Assembly (NCBI GenBank): GCA_947305255.1
Contig: CAMZDE010000014.1
Location: 1 to 22,304 of the forward strand
Origin: an uncultured Alphaproteobacteria bacterium
Lineage (GTDB): Bacteria > Pseudomonadota > Alphaproteobacteria > Rs-D84
Direction: 5' to 3'
Length of the DNA stretch: 22,304 nucleotides
Part shown: piece after piece, positions 12,500-21,291 of the stretch
Numbering within the stretch: position 1 is the stretch's first letter
Layout: every line of letters starts with the position of its first letter
Notes under the pieces: model-generated
The model's input: only the letters and a program-made list of their open reading frames with translations
What the model was told of the DNA's origin: nothing
Databases searched by the model: none
Position numbers and translations under genes: made by a program

Positions 12500-14280
12500 A
12501 TCTTTATAATTCATCTTTTCTTTGTCTGGACATTGGAACATATGGTGTCCGCGGTTTTGCCCATACGGTTCGTAATGCAAAGATAGTCCGTTCTGCAACA
12601 CATTTTATAAAAAATACAAATACTATATTTGCATTAAAAAGTGTTATCGATGAATTAGAGCAACAATTAAACACTCATTTTGAATCTGCATTTGTGACTG
12701 GAAATTTTGGTGAATCTGATTTCAAAACAATATCTGATACTATTTTATGGAATGACGAACATCGTATTTCAGAATTGGATTTGCGTCATCAAATTGCAAA
12801 AATCACACCGCCTGACGGTTTTTATGCGATGCATATTGTGCCTGTGTTTTATGGCACACCAAATATAGCAAACATAAAAAACACACCCATCGGCCATATC
12901 GCAACACAATTAAAATCTATATATAGTGTTATTTCATATGAAAAAGAAAAAACACAATATATTTCTGAAATAATGCGCCGCGCACATATACAATCGGCTG
13001 GATTTTTTGATGCAACGTTCTTGCAAAACGCGGTTTATCGTCATGAAAACGAACGGATTTTATTTATAGATTTAGGAAATGAATTTACAACCGTGTCAAT
13101 ATGGACAAATCACGGCCCACTATATTTTAATAAAATAAAGTTCGGACAATCTGATTTAACACGCGCGTTGGCAATTGAATTACAAATCGGAACCAATGAT
13201 GCAGACATTTTGAAAACCGCTGTATCTAATGCATTGCCAAATGAAATGGATCGTTTTACGCCGGCATCATCTGACGAAAAATTTGCGCGTTTTTCACGGG
13301 CAGACGTGAACGACGTTTTTATTCCAAAACTATACGAATTAATAAACGACATTTTTGATAAATCACAAAAATATATTAACCAATATAAACCGACCAAGAT
13401 TATATTAAGCGGGGGCGGCACGGCAATTGAAAATATAAATACTGTATTTGAACGCACGTTTAATTTGCCTGTGGATAACCAGACCGAATCTGCGACGATA
13501 AACGCATTATCTGAATATATATTGCAAAGCCATTCTGACGAACGAAACGCGTATATAAACAAACAGTTAAAGATTCAAAAATTCGTAAAAAAATTCACAA
13601 AAATATTTCATAAGAAAAAAGTTATCAAAACAAAAAAATTCATTCCTATATTGCCCAGCACGCTTTGTTTTAACATGAATGATGCGACCACATATACCAT
13701 GTTTGCATCGGCGGGAATTTCAATGATACACGTTGATATAATGGACGGTTTTTATGTTGATAAAATCGCGGGTGGCATCGATGAATTATCAATGATTCGC
13801 ACCAGAACCAAGGCTCACCTGCACGTTCATTTAATGACAGAAAGTCCGGCAATTTGGGCGCGCGATGCGATTAACGCCGGTGCAGACACAATTATAATAT
13901 CTACAAACACATCTGGGGTTCGTGACGCAATCAGCGTTATCAAAAAATCCGGCAAACGTTGTGGCATCGCATTGAATCCTGAATCAAATGTTGAAATATT
14001 AATTCCGATATTAAAAGACATTGATGAAATAATGATTATGGCTGTCACGCCTGGGGCCGCCGGACAAGAATTCAATCCATCGGTTCTACAAAAAATCAAG
14101 GCTTTGGATTACACCCGCAAAAAACATGGGTTAAAATATTTAATCAGCGTTGATGGCGGAATAACACCTGAAACCGCAAAATTATGCTGGGACGCCGGTG
14201 CAAATTTATTGGTCAGCGGTTCATATCTGGCAAACTCTGCGGATTTCCCGTTGGCCGTGCAAAGTTTATTGCACCACTAA
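12496..14280 (+). CDS. fusion protein: FtsA-like cell division ATPase + ribulose-phosphate 3-epimerase
   Basis: A single uninterrupted 594-codon frame. Residues 1-350 are FtsA-like (actin fold): phosphate-1 'LDIGTYGVRG' (11-20), a 1C-type insert (about 75-165), phosphate-2 'LFIDLGNEFTTV' (189-200) and the adenosine motif 'ILSGGGTAIE' (303-312). A basic amphipathic stretch 'KIQKFVKKFTKIFHKKK' (359-375) looks like the FtsA membrane-targeting helix that normally ends the protein. Residues 381-594 are a full-length Rpe TIM barrel: HVDIMDG (412-418), HVHLM (443-447), 'VTPGAAGQEF' (517-526; usually VNPG) and VDGG (552-555), so the metal-binding His and Asp residues are kept. FtsA tethers FtsZ to the membrane; Rpe interconverts ribulose- and xylulose-5-phosphate. 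No internal start or ribosome site is seen at the junction. It is translationally coupled to ftsQ; ftsZ does not follow. Confidence 0.88.
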   Translation: MNLYNSSFLCLDIGTYGVRGFAHTVRNAKIVRSATHFIKNTNTIFALKSVIDELEQQLNTHFESAFVTGNFGESDFKTISDTILWNDEHRISELDLRHQIAKITPPDGFYAMHIVPVFYGTPNIANIKNTPIGHIATQLKSIYSVISYEKEKTQYISEIMRRAHIQSAGFFDATFLQNAVYRHENERILFIDLGNEFTTVSIWTNHGPLYFNKIKFGQSDLTRALAIELQIGTNDADILKTAVSNALPNEMDRFTPASSDEKFARFSRADVNDVFIPKLYELINDIFDKSQKYINQYKPTKIILSGGGTAIENINTVFERTFNLPVDNQTESATINALSEYILQSHSDERNAYINKQLKIQKFVKKFTKIFHKKKVIKTKKFIPILPSTLCFNMNDATTYTMFASAGISMIHVDIMDGFYVDKIAGGIDELSMIRTRTKAHLHVHLMTESPAIWARDAINAGADTIIISTNTSGVRDAISVIKKSGKRCGIALNPESNVEILIPILKDIDEIMIMAVTPGAAGQEFNPSVLQKIKALDYTRKKHGLKYLISVDGGITPETAKLCWDAGANLLVSGSYLANSADFPLAVQSLLHH

Positions 14281-14670
14281 TTTACGCCCATTTCCATTTT
14301 GGGAAATATGAATATGAATTGTATTTTCTGGCAACATGCCTAATGCTATTTCCGGCCATTCAATCAAAGTAATATCATTATCAATTGCGTATTTTAATCC
14401 GATTTCTTCTAATTCAGACGCATCGCCAATTCTATATAAATCAAAGTGAGAAATCCCATCGTAATTTTGCACCAATGTAAACGTAGGCGACGGCACAACC
14501 GTATTTTCCCCACGCAAAGTTTTAATTATTTCACGTGCAATTTCTGATTTTCCCATACCTAAATTTCCGTGTAACGCGACAGTTTGCGGCGCACACAGCG
14601 TTTTTGCAAAATCACGCGCCCATGCACGTGTTGCATCAATATCTTCAAGATAATAAATTTTTTCGCTCAT
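14266..14670 (-). CDS. tsaE: tRNA threonylcarbamoyladenosine biosynthesis ATPase TsaE
   Basis: A 134-aa P-loop protein that supports TsaB/TsaD in forming t6A37 on ANN-decoding tRNAs. Walker A is 'HGNLGMGKSE' (usually GdLGAGKTt), followed by the family markers 'VPSPTFTLVQNYDG', 'SHFDLYRIGDASELEEIGL' and 'ITLIEWPE'. Length is slightly short of the usual ~150. It lies 4 nt after uvrB and probably shares its transcript; its last 15 nt overlap the end of the convergent FtsA-Rpe gene, and no terminator separates them. Confidence 0.93.
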   Translation of the reverse strand: MSEKIYYLEDIDATRAWARDFAKTLCAPQTVALHGNLGMGKSEIAREIIKTLRGENTVVPSPTFTLVQNYDGISHFDLYRIGDASELEEIGLKYAIDNDITLIEWPEIALGMLPENTIHIHISQNGNGRKLVVQ

Positions 14671-14674
14671 TTTT

Positions 14675-16672
14675 TTATTCCAAAACTAATAAATCATCTT
14701 CCATTTTATGAATCGTGTCACGCAACTGGGCCGCCGCTTCGAATTCCAGATTTTCCGCATATTTATGCATTTTCTGGGTCAAAGTTTTTATTTCACGTCG
14801 CAACGATTCTGCGTCCATGATACCACCATCTTTGCTATATACAAATCTTTTTGTTTTATCTGTTTTTTCTTCTTTTTGTCTGACTTCCTCAAACACAGAT
14901 TTAGATATAGTTTTGGGCGTGATATTATGTTCGCGATTATATTTTTCCTGTTTTTCACGACGACGCGCTGTTTCGGTTAACGCCACCTGCATAGATTCAG
15001 TAATTTTATCAGCATACAAAATCACACGCCCATTTGCATTACGCGCCGCACGACCAATGGTTTGAATCAGCGAACGCGTTGACCGTAAAAAACCTTCTTT
15101 GTCGGCGTCCATAATCGCGACCAGTTCGCATTCTGGAACGTCTAAACCTTCGCGTAATAAATTAATTCCAACCAACACATCATATTTACCAAGACGTAAA
15201 TCCCGCAATAAATCAATACGTTCCAATGTATCAATATCAGAATGTAAATACCGCGCACGCACACCATTTTCAACGAAATAGTCTGTCAATTGTTCCGCCA
15301 TTTTTTTGGTCAGCGTCGTCACAATAACACGCCCAGACGTCTTTTTCACTTCATCTAATAAATCATCAACTTGATGCGTGGTTGGGCGCACATCGCAAAC
15401 CGGATCCAATAAACCTGTTGGACGAATCAACTGTTCTGACACAATACCATTTGATTGTTCCAATTCCCATGCGGCAGGCGTCGCAGAAACAAATATAGTC
15501 TGGGGCCGCAAATTGTCCCATTCTTCAAACGTTAACGGACGATTATCAACACACGATGGTAAACGGAATCCATACTGGCTAAGCGTTTCTTTGCGCGCCC
15601 TGTCCCCACGTGACATCGCACCGATTTGCGGCACAGTAACATGACTTTCATCTATAAATAAAATCGCATCTTTTGGTAAATATTCAAACAGCGTTGGCGG
15701 TGGCTGCCCCGGCAAACGCCCAGTTAAATACCGCGAATAATTTTCAATTCCACGACATGTCCCTGTGGATTCCATCATTTCGATATCAAAATTGACACGT
15801 TCACGCAGTCTTTGTTCTTCAACATATTTCATATTGTCATGAAAATATTTCAATCGTTCTTCTAAATCCGCACGAATATTACCAATCGCCTGTAATACCG
15901 ACGGCATAGGCGTTGCATAGTGCGTATTTGGATAAATAACCACCCTGTCCAGTTTATGCAATTTTGCACCGGTCAGCGCATCAAATTCCCAGATTTCATC
16001 AACCTCTTCACCAAAGAAAGATATTTTCCACGCCAAATCCAATGAATGTGACGGAAATATATCCAACGTATCACCGCGAACCCGAAAATCACCACGTGCA
16101 AAACCAACATCGTTACGTTTATATTGAATATCAACCAACGCACGCATCACAGATTTTTCAGATATTTTATCCCCAACATTTATTGTAAATTTCATCTCAG
16201 AATACTGTTCAGGCGACCCAATACCATAAATAGACGACACAGACGAAACAACAATAACATCTTTTTCTTCCAACATAGCGCGTGTCGCACTATGACGCAT
16301 ACGGTCCAATTGTTCATTTATCGCGGCATCTTTATCGATATATGTATCCGTTGTTGGGACATATGCTTCGGGTTGATAATAATCATAAAAAGACACAAAA
16401 TATTCCACATGATTATGCGGAAAAAACGATTTCATTTCAGTATATAATTGCGCCGCCAAAATCTTATTAGGTGCCATAATCATCGTCGGCCGCGACAATT
16501 GTTCAATAACATTCGCCATTGTGAATGTTTTCCCAGAACCGGTCACCCCTAATAAAACCTGAGATTTTCGGCCATCACGCACACCAGAAACCAATTCAGA
16601 TATGGCCGTTGGCTGGTCCCCCATCGGCGCAAAATCAGATTCCAAAGAAAAAACGCTTTTGTTTTTATTCAT
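14675..16672 (-). CDS. uvrB: excinuclease ABC subunit UvrB
   Basis: A 665-aa nucleotide excision repair helicase-like protein that takes damaged DNA from UvrA and recruits UvrC. Visible in order: 'FAPMGDQPTAI', Walker A 'GVTGSGKTFTMA', the damage-probing beta hairpin 'YDYYQPEAYVP', the Walker B-like 'LFIDESHVTVPQ', 'FVSATPA', helicase motif V/VI 'LREGLDVPE' and 'QTIGRAARNANGRVILYAD', and the C-terminal UVR motif 'YAENLEFEAAAQLRDTI' for UvrC binding. ATG 16672 (MNKNKSVF) is preferred; an upstream in-frame ATG at 16708 would add 12 residues of unlikely sequence. No LexA-type box is evident. It is followed by tsaE and divergent from the AsmA-like gene. Confidence 0.96.
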   Translation of the reverse strand: MNKNKSVFSLESDFAPMGDQPTAISELVSGVRDGRKSQVLLGVTGSGKTFTMANVIEQLSRPTMIMAPNKILAAQLYTEMKSFFPHNHVEYFVSFYDYYQPEAYVPTTDTYIDKDAAINEQLDRMRHSATRAMLEEKDVIVVSSVSSIYGIGSPEQYSEMKFTINVGDKISEKSVMRALVDIQYKRNDVGFARGDFRVRGDTLDIFPSHSLDLAWKISFFGEEVDEIWEFDALTGAKLHKLDRVVIYPNTHYATPMPSVLQAIGNIRADLEERLKYFHDNMKYVEEQRLRERVNFDIEMMESTGTCRGIENYSRYLTGRLPGQPPPTLFEYLPKDAILFIDESHVTVPQIGAMSRGDRARKETLSQYGFRLPSCVDNRPLTFEEWDNLRPQTIFVSATPAAWELEQSNGIVSEQLIRPTGLLDPVCDVRPTTHQVDDLLDEVKKTSGRVIVTTLTKKMAEQLTDYFVENGVRARYLHSDIDTLERIDLLRDLRLGKYDVLVGINLLREGLDVPECELVAIMDADKEGFLRSTRSLIQTIGRAARNANGRVILYADKITESMQVALTETARRREKQEKYNREHNITPKTISKSVFEEVRQKEEKTDKTKRFVYSKDGGIMDAESLRREIKTLTQKMHKYAENLEFEAAAQLRDTIHKMEDDLLVLE

Positions 16673-16684
16673 GTTATTTTTTTG

Positions 16685-16714
16685 TTCACATCTATTAATA
16701 TAATTCATTATAAT
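16685..16714 (+). promoter_or_regulatory. promoter of the AsmA-like gene
   Basis: TTCACA (16685-16690), an 18-nt spacer and TATAAT (16709-16714). The -10 box lies inside the perfect 14-bp palindrome TTCATTATAATGAA (16704-16717), which also offers TATAAT to the minus strand, in front of uvrB. Start near 16721 excludes the ATG at 16713. Confidence 0.5.
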
Positions 16715-16733
16715 GAAAATACAAGGAAAGAGA

Positions 16734-19214
16734 ATGAAACGATTAAAGCCACGTTATAAACGCAGACTTTTGTGGACCGCCGGTGCGGCAATTGGTGTGT
16801 TGCTGTTCGCGCTTATAATCGTTCCGCCCATGGTTCGGTTGGATTCATTAAAACCTAAAATTGAAGAAATCATTTTGAAACAAACGGGCGTCCCTGCAAA
16901 AATACATGGCAAAGTCAGCGTCAGCCTTTTGGGTCGAACGACAATTGTTGCACATAACATTTCGATACCGAATGGGGTTATATCAACATGTGAATTCGCG
17001 ATACCTTTGCATAATATATTTAATATAAAAAATGCGAATATATCTGGCGATATAAACATCCACGGTGCATTGTTATCTGTCGAAAAAATCGTTCCTTTTG
17101 ATTTAGACACAAATGTCAGTATCAAAGATTCAAAAATAAAATTTTTGAACAAAGAATATTCTGTGCATTATGCTGAATTATCAAAAAAATTCGTCACTGC
17201 GAACGTTGAAACAGACCAGCATAGGTATCAAATCACATCTATCAACAACGAATTTATGATAAAAAACAGAAACAATGAATTGATGTTGAATGGGACGCTT
17301 TATCCAAACGGTGGCGCAACGGCACATATAAACATAACCGCCCAAAACATAAACAGATGGTTTGAATTTGATAGACCGAAAATCACCGGCTATTTTCCGA
17401 TAACTGCAAATATAAAATGGGACGGCGAATACGGATTTGTGTTTTCTGATATTTCCGCGGACGGTGTAACCGGTTCTATTACTTTGCAAAACGACGGATA
17501 TAAAATAATAAAATTATCCAGCAAAGATTCAAATTTTGATATGTCATTTATTTTGCGCGATTCAGAAATATTAAAAAACGCAACATTTGAACTGGATTTT
17601 TACGGCACAATAAAATTCGCAGATAAAAAATTCAAACACCTTTATGTGAATGTTGTCGGCAAAGACGATGAAATAAAAATAAATAAAATTATTGCAGACG
17701 ATACAAAAATATCTGGGGGGACAATTGATAAATCTGGGGCGCATAATGTATCATTAGACATGCTGGAAAACGGTGTCAAAACAACATGCATATTTAATGG
17801 AACACCGAATGATTGGTCATGTGAAAAATTTTCATATGACAATAAAATGTTTGGCACGTTAAACGTCAATCGCGAAAGATTTGACGCAACAATAACATCT
17901 AAAATGAAATTTCCCGCCCCAGAAACAATCATCAATGCGGCACGCAGATTTGGCGATACTGGGACAATAAAATTTGATTTCTCAGACGCATCTGGCGTAA
18001 TTACATTGAACGACAACGACATTGACATCAAATACAATTTTGCAAAAGACAAAGATTTAATCTGGGCGAATTTAAATTTACCATTTATCCCAGAATTTAT
18101 GATGACCGCCAAAGGTGATTTTGTCTGGCAAGATGACACTATGATTTTTGTTCCATATTCCAAAGAATGGACAATATCCACTACCAAAGATTATTTTGCG
18201 ATCATTGGCGATAATTTCAAAAAATATTTCCCAGATATGAATTTGAAATTTATGTTGGATTTGCCATATAAACTTTCAGGCAATTATAAACGCGGCAACA
18301 TTTCAAATTTGAATATTGAAATCGCAGACCATACATTCACTGGCGCAGCCACTGGCAAATCTGTCACGTTAAAGACAGACGTGTTAAATATGGATTCTAT
18401 TTTATCAGGTCGATATTTTAATAATTTTGAACAAAATTCATTCTTTGACCCACACCCAATCACCACATTATTCAATTCAGATTTGAATATCGCGCTGTCT
18501 GCAAATACGTTAATTTATCACGGTCAAAAATATAATAATTTTGTATATTCGTTGAAAGAACATAGTCAGACTTTCTCGATAACTGATTCAGACCGTGGAA
18601 ATTTATTAGCAACCATCACGCGCGACAATATAAATTATGATGTAAATATTCAATTAAATAAATTTGTATGGGATGAAAAAATATTGCCATCGAAAATGCC
18701 TTTGAATATTTCTGATTCTGCGATTACTGCCGAAATAAAATTAAAAACATCAGGACATATCGCACACGATATTATTGATAACCTGCATGGAACGTTTGAT
18801 GCGACATTGAACGGCGGAATATTATATGGATTTGGATTCGAAGATTTTTATGCATCTGCAAATAAAATTACATTGTTAAATGCAGAATACGCCCTATCGC
18901 GCGCATTGAACGACGGCACAACACCAATAAAAAAATTGCATATCATCGGAACATATAATATGGGTGATATAAAAACAACACGACCATTAACATTGTCTAT
19001 GCGGCATATCGACGCAATCGGCGAATTTAAAATAATAGATAAAAAAATGTTCGCATCATTGAATTTTATATTGCGCGGCACATCCCCCAGCCCTGCCCCA
19101 ATCGAAGTATCTGTTTATGATGATGGCTATCGCGATTATTATTTGTATGAAATCATGAATGGGTTGGATCCAGATTATATGCGCAGTTTCGTTGAATCCC
19201 ACAATAAATTTTAG
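16734..19214 (+). CDS. AsmA-family protein
   Basis: About 826 aa: a basic N-terminus, one transmembrane helix ('LLWTAGAAIGVLLFALIIV'), then the AsmA start pattern 'LKPKIEEIILKQTGVPAKIHG' (in part IILKQTGVPAKIHGKVSVSL) and a very long beta-strand-rich repetitive region in the periplasm, ending with the AsmA C-terminal region ('DNLHGTFDATLNGGILYGF', 'GDIKTTRPLTLSM' in part). AsmA/TamB/YhdP-like proteins form hydrophobic grooves thought to carry phospholipids between the membranes. ATG 16734 is chosen because AAGGAAAGAG stands just before it; the ATG at 16713 lies inside the -10 box. Ends at a terminator shared with aspS. Family call is good; the lipid cargo is unknown. Confidence 0.82.
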   Translation: MKRLKPRYKRRLLWTAGAAIGVLLFALIIVPPMVRLDSLKPKIEEIILKQTGVPAKIHGKVSVSLLGRTTIVAHNISIPNGVISTCEFAIPLHNIFNIKNANISGDINIHGALLSVEKIVPFDLDTNVSIKDSKIKFLNKEYSVHYAELSKKFVTANVETDQHRYQITSINNEFMIKNRNNELMLNGTLYPNGGATAHINITAQNINRWFEFDRPKITGYFPITANIKWDGEYGFVFSDISADGVTGSITLQNDGYKIIKLSSKDSNFDMSFILRDSEILKNATFELDFYGTIKFADKKFKHLYVNVVGKDDEIKINKIIADDTKISGGTIDKSGAHNVSLDMLENGVKTTCIFNGTPNDWSCEKFSYDNKMFGTLNVNRERFDATITSKMKFPAPETIINAARRFGDTGTIKFDFSDASGVITLNDNDIDIKYNFAKDKDLIWANLNLPFIPEFMMTAKGDFVWQDDTMIFVPYSKEWTISTTKDYFAIIGDNFKKYFPDMNLKFMLDLPYKLSGNYKRGNISNLNIEIADHTFTGAATGKSVTLKTDVLNMDSILSGRYFNNFEQNSFFDPHPITTLFNSDLNIALSANTLIYHGQKYNNFVYSLKEHSQTFSITDSDRGNLLATITRDNINYDVNIQLNKFVWDEKILPSKMPLNISDSAITAEIKLKTSGHIAHDIIDNLHGTFDATLNGGILYGFGFEDFYASANKITLLNAEYALSRALNDGTTPIKKLHIIGTYNMGDIKTTRPLTLSMRHIDAIGEFKIIDKKMFASLNFILRGTSPSPAPIEVSVYDDGYRDYYLYEIMNGLDPDYMRSFVESHNKF

Positions 19215-19250
19215 ATAAAAAAACACCCGCAATTGCGGGCGTTTTTTTTA
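19215..19250. terminator. bidirectional terminator between the AsmA-like gene and aspS
   Basis: ACACCCGC (19223-19230) faces GCGGGCGT (19235-19242) with one A-C mismatch around loop AATT, flanked by A7 on the left and T8 on the right, so it can end both convergent transcripts. Confidence 0.78.
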
Positions 19251-19267
19251 ACGAAATATTTGATACG

Positions 19268-21022
19268 CTAATTCTTTTTTCTGACTTGAATATGAACTTC
19301 GCGTAATTGTTGTTCGGTGACTTCACGTGGCGCACCCAACATCAAATCTTGACCACGTTGATTGGTCGGGAACAAAACGACTTCGCGTAAATTTGTAGTC
19401 CCCAAAATAATAGACACCAATCTGTCGATTCCAAACGCACAACCGCCGTGTGGTGGCGCACCATATTGGAACGCAGCATACATTCCACCGAATTTTTCTT
19501 TGACGACTTCGGGGCCATATCCTGCGATAGCAAAGGCCTTTACCATGGTTTCCGGATTATAATTGCGCAATCCACCACTGCAAATTTCAGCGCCATTTAA
19601 CACCATATCGAATTGGTTTGCTTTGATCTTTAATGGATCGCCATCTAATTCACCCTTTGGCAAACTGAACGGGTTGTGACCGAAATCAATCGCGCCAGTT
19701 TCTTCGTTCAATTCGTACATTGGGAAATCTTCTATCCAACAGAATTTGAATTCTTTTGGATTGATTAAACCCAAATCTTCACCTAATTTGATACGCAATT
19801 TACCCGCCGCCTTGGCCGCAGCATCAACATTGTCGCAAACAAAGAACAACGATGAATTGTCACCTGCAATTTCGTGCAGTTTTTCAACACGCGCCGCGTC
19901 TAATTTTTTCGCCACAGGCCCTTTGGCTTCATCGGCAAATACGATATAGCCTAAACCGCCCAACCCCAGTTCTTTGACAGCATATTCACCCAACCTATCA
20001 AACCAAGAACGCGGTTTATCAGCACTGTTTGGTGCAGGTATTGCACGCACCACGGCACCATTTTCAATCGCATTTGCGAAAATACCAAATTCAGACCCAC
20101 GGAATATTTCTGTGACATCACTAATCACAATCGGGTTGCGCAAATCAGGTTTATCAGAACCGTATTTCAGCATCGCTTCATCAAACGGAATATGCGGAAT
20201 ATTTGGATCGATAATCGCACCGTCAACAAAAGTTTTAATTAATTTAGGCATTAATTCATTACCAACCGCCTGAATATCTTTCAAATCGACGAACGACATT
20301 TCCAAATCCAGTTGATAGAATTCCAACAACCGGTCGGCACGCAAATCTTCATCACGAAAACATGGCGCAATTTGGAAATATCTATCGAACCCAGCAATTT
20401 GAATCAATTGCTTAAATTGTTGTGGTGCCTGAGGCAACGCATAAAACATTCCATGATGATTACGACTTGGGACGATATAATCGCGCGCACCTTCGGGACT
20501 GGACACAGTTAAAATAGGTGTTTGAAATTCTGAAAAACCCATATCCCACATTTCATCACGTAAAAATTTCATAACGCGATTACGTGTTAAAATATTATTA
20601 TGCAAAGAATCACGACGTAAATCGATATAGCGATATTTTAAACGCAAATCTTCGGCCACCGTGTCATCATCGCCAAACACTTGGAAAGGCAACACATCGG
20701 CGGACGTCAAAACATTCCACGAATCCACAGCGACTTCGATTTCGCCAGTTGGAATTTTTTCATTTACCTGACTGGCATCACGCGCAACAACTTTGCCGGT
20801 CACCTGTAATACAGATTCAGGCCGCACGCGTTCCAAATCGTCATTTCCGCCATCAATAACAATCTGGGTCAAACCATAATTATCGCGCAGGTCAATAAAC
20901 AACAACGAACCATGATCGCGCTTACGATGCACCCATCCGGACAGAGTGACAGTTTCACCCACATTTGACGCATTTAATTCGCCACAGGTATGCGTCCGAT
21001 ACTTTGATTTCAAAGACAACAT
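19268..21022 (-). CDS. aspS: aspartate-tRNA ligase
   Basis: A 584-aa bacterial-type class IIb synthetase. N-terminal anticodon-binding OB fold 'VTLSGWVHRKRDHGSLLFID' (one stretch), motif 1 region 'FLRDEMWDMGFSEFQTPIL' , 'QQFKQLIQIAGFDRYFQIAP', motif 2 'CFRDEDLRADRLLEFYQLD' in the form typical of alphaproteobacteria, a GAD insertion domain (about 285-415) and motif 3 'GGCAFGIDRLVSIILG'. It charges tRNA-Asp; alphaproteobacterial enzymes are often non-discriminating and also charge tRNA-Asn. ATG 21022 is preferred over ATG 21040 because AGGGG lies 7 nt before it and matches the ribosome sites of neighbours. The leader carries a T-box motif (21071-21212). Confidence 0.96.
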   Translation of the reverse strand: MLSLKSKYRTHTCGELNASNVGETVTLSGWVHRKRDHGSLLFIDLRDNYGLTQIVIDGGNDDLERVRPESVLQVTGKVVARDASQVNEKIPTGEIEVAVDSWNVLTSADVLPFQVFGDDDTVAEDLRLKYRYIDLRRDSLHNNILTRNRVMKFLRDEMWDMGFSEFQTPILTVSSPEGARDYIVPSRNHHGMFYALPQAPQQFKQLIQIAGFDRYFQIAPCFRDEDLRADRLLEFYQLDLEMSFVDLKDIQAVGNELMPKLIKTFVDGAIIDPNIPHIPFDEAMLKYGSDKPDLRNPIVISDVTEIFRGSEFGIFANAIENGAVVRAIPAPNSADKPRSWFDRLGEYAVKELGLGGLGYIVFADEAKGPVAKKLDAARVEKLHEIAGDNSSLFFVCDNVDAAAKAAGKLRIKLGEDLGLINPKEFKFCWIEDFPMYELNEETGAIDFGHNPFSLPKGELDGDPLKIKANQFDMVLNGAEICSGGLRNYNPETMVKAFAIAGYGPEVVKEKFGGMYAAFQYGAPPHGGCAFGIDRLVSIILGTTNLREVVLFPTNQRGQDLMLGAPREVTEQQLREVHIQVRKKN

Positions 21023-21070
21023 ATTTACACCCCTATTCATTTACAGTGCCAAATTTTTCTAAGATTATCG

Positions 21071-21212
21071 GCACCCAGAAAGAATCTTAAAATCTGGGGG
21101 CGCTAAGATTTTTTCGCGCGGTGCCACCCCAGTCTTATAACTTTGCTGATTTCACATAACATTCCGCGGTTGTTAATCGCATCATCACATTATATAAAAC
21201 CAATCTTGTGAT
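21071..21212 (-). promoter_or_regulatory. T-box riboswitch candidate in the aspS leader
   Basis: On the minus strand, GGGTGGCACCGCG (21129-21117) matches the T-box core GGGTGGNACCGCG exactly. It folds as a T-box antiterminator: helix A1 CTGGGG (21132-21127) with CCCCAG (21099-21094), the 7-nt bulge TGGCACC (21126-21120), and helix A2 GCG (21119-21117) with CGC (21102-21100). The bulge reads UGGC, which pairs with a GCCA 3' end; tRNA-Asp has G73, as aspS control requires. A competing hairpin pairs CCCAGA (21098-21093) with TCTGGG (21079-21074). No T tract follows it, so control may be translational, with CCCC able to pair with the AGGGG ribosome site. Upstream, ATCACA (21212-21207) pairs with TGTGAT (21189-21184); its loop contains GAT, an Asp codon, but a canonical long stem I is lacking. 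Confidence 0.72.
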
Positions 21213-21216
21213 ATGG

Positions 21217-21245
21217 ATTTTATAACTAAAAAAACCAACATGCAA
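21217..21245 (-). promoter_or_regulatory. promoter of aspS
   Basis: On the minus strand TTGCAT (21245-21240), a 17-nt spacer and TAAAAT (21222-21217), identical in boxes and spacing to the promoter at 7-35. The start would be near 21210, giving a leader of about 188 nt that contains the T-box. Confidence 0.65.
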
Positions 21246-21255
21246 CAAATATATG

Positions 21256-21285
21256 TTGTCTTAGGGATAAAAAATATGGTATAAT
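21256..21285 (+). promoter_or_regulatory. promoter of the exported-protein gene
   Basis: TTGTCT (21256-21261), an 18-nt spacer and TATAAT (21280-21285); start expected near 21292, about 207 nt before the ATG, leaving a long structured leader. Confidence 0.6.
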
Positions 21286-21291
21286 AATCAC

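Noticed and set aside
13110..13562. Minus-strand frame of 150 codons inside the FtsA part
   Set aside because: Lies opposite conserved FtsA motifs and has no start signal.
13600..13640. Separate start for rpe inside the fusion
   Set aside because: No ATG or GTG with a ribosome site lies before the Rpe domain, and the linker codes continuously in frame.
16673..16760. LexA-type SOS box upstream of uvrB
   Set aside because: Only one GTTC half-site (16684-16687) is present; the second half at the required spacing is missing.
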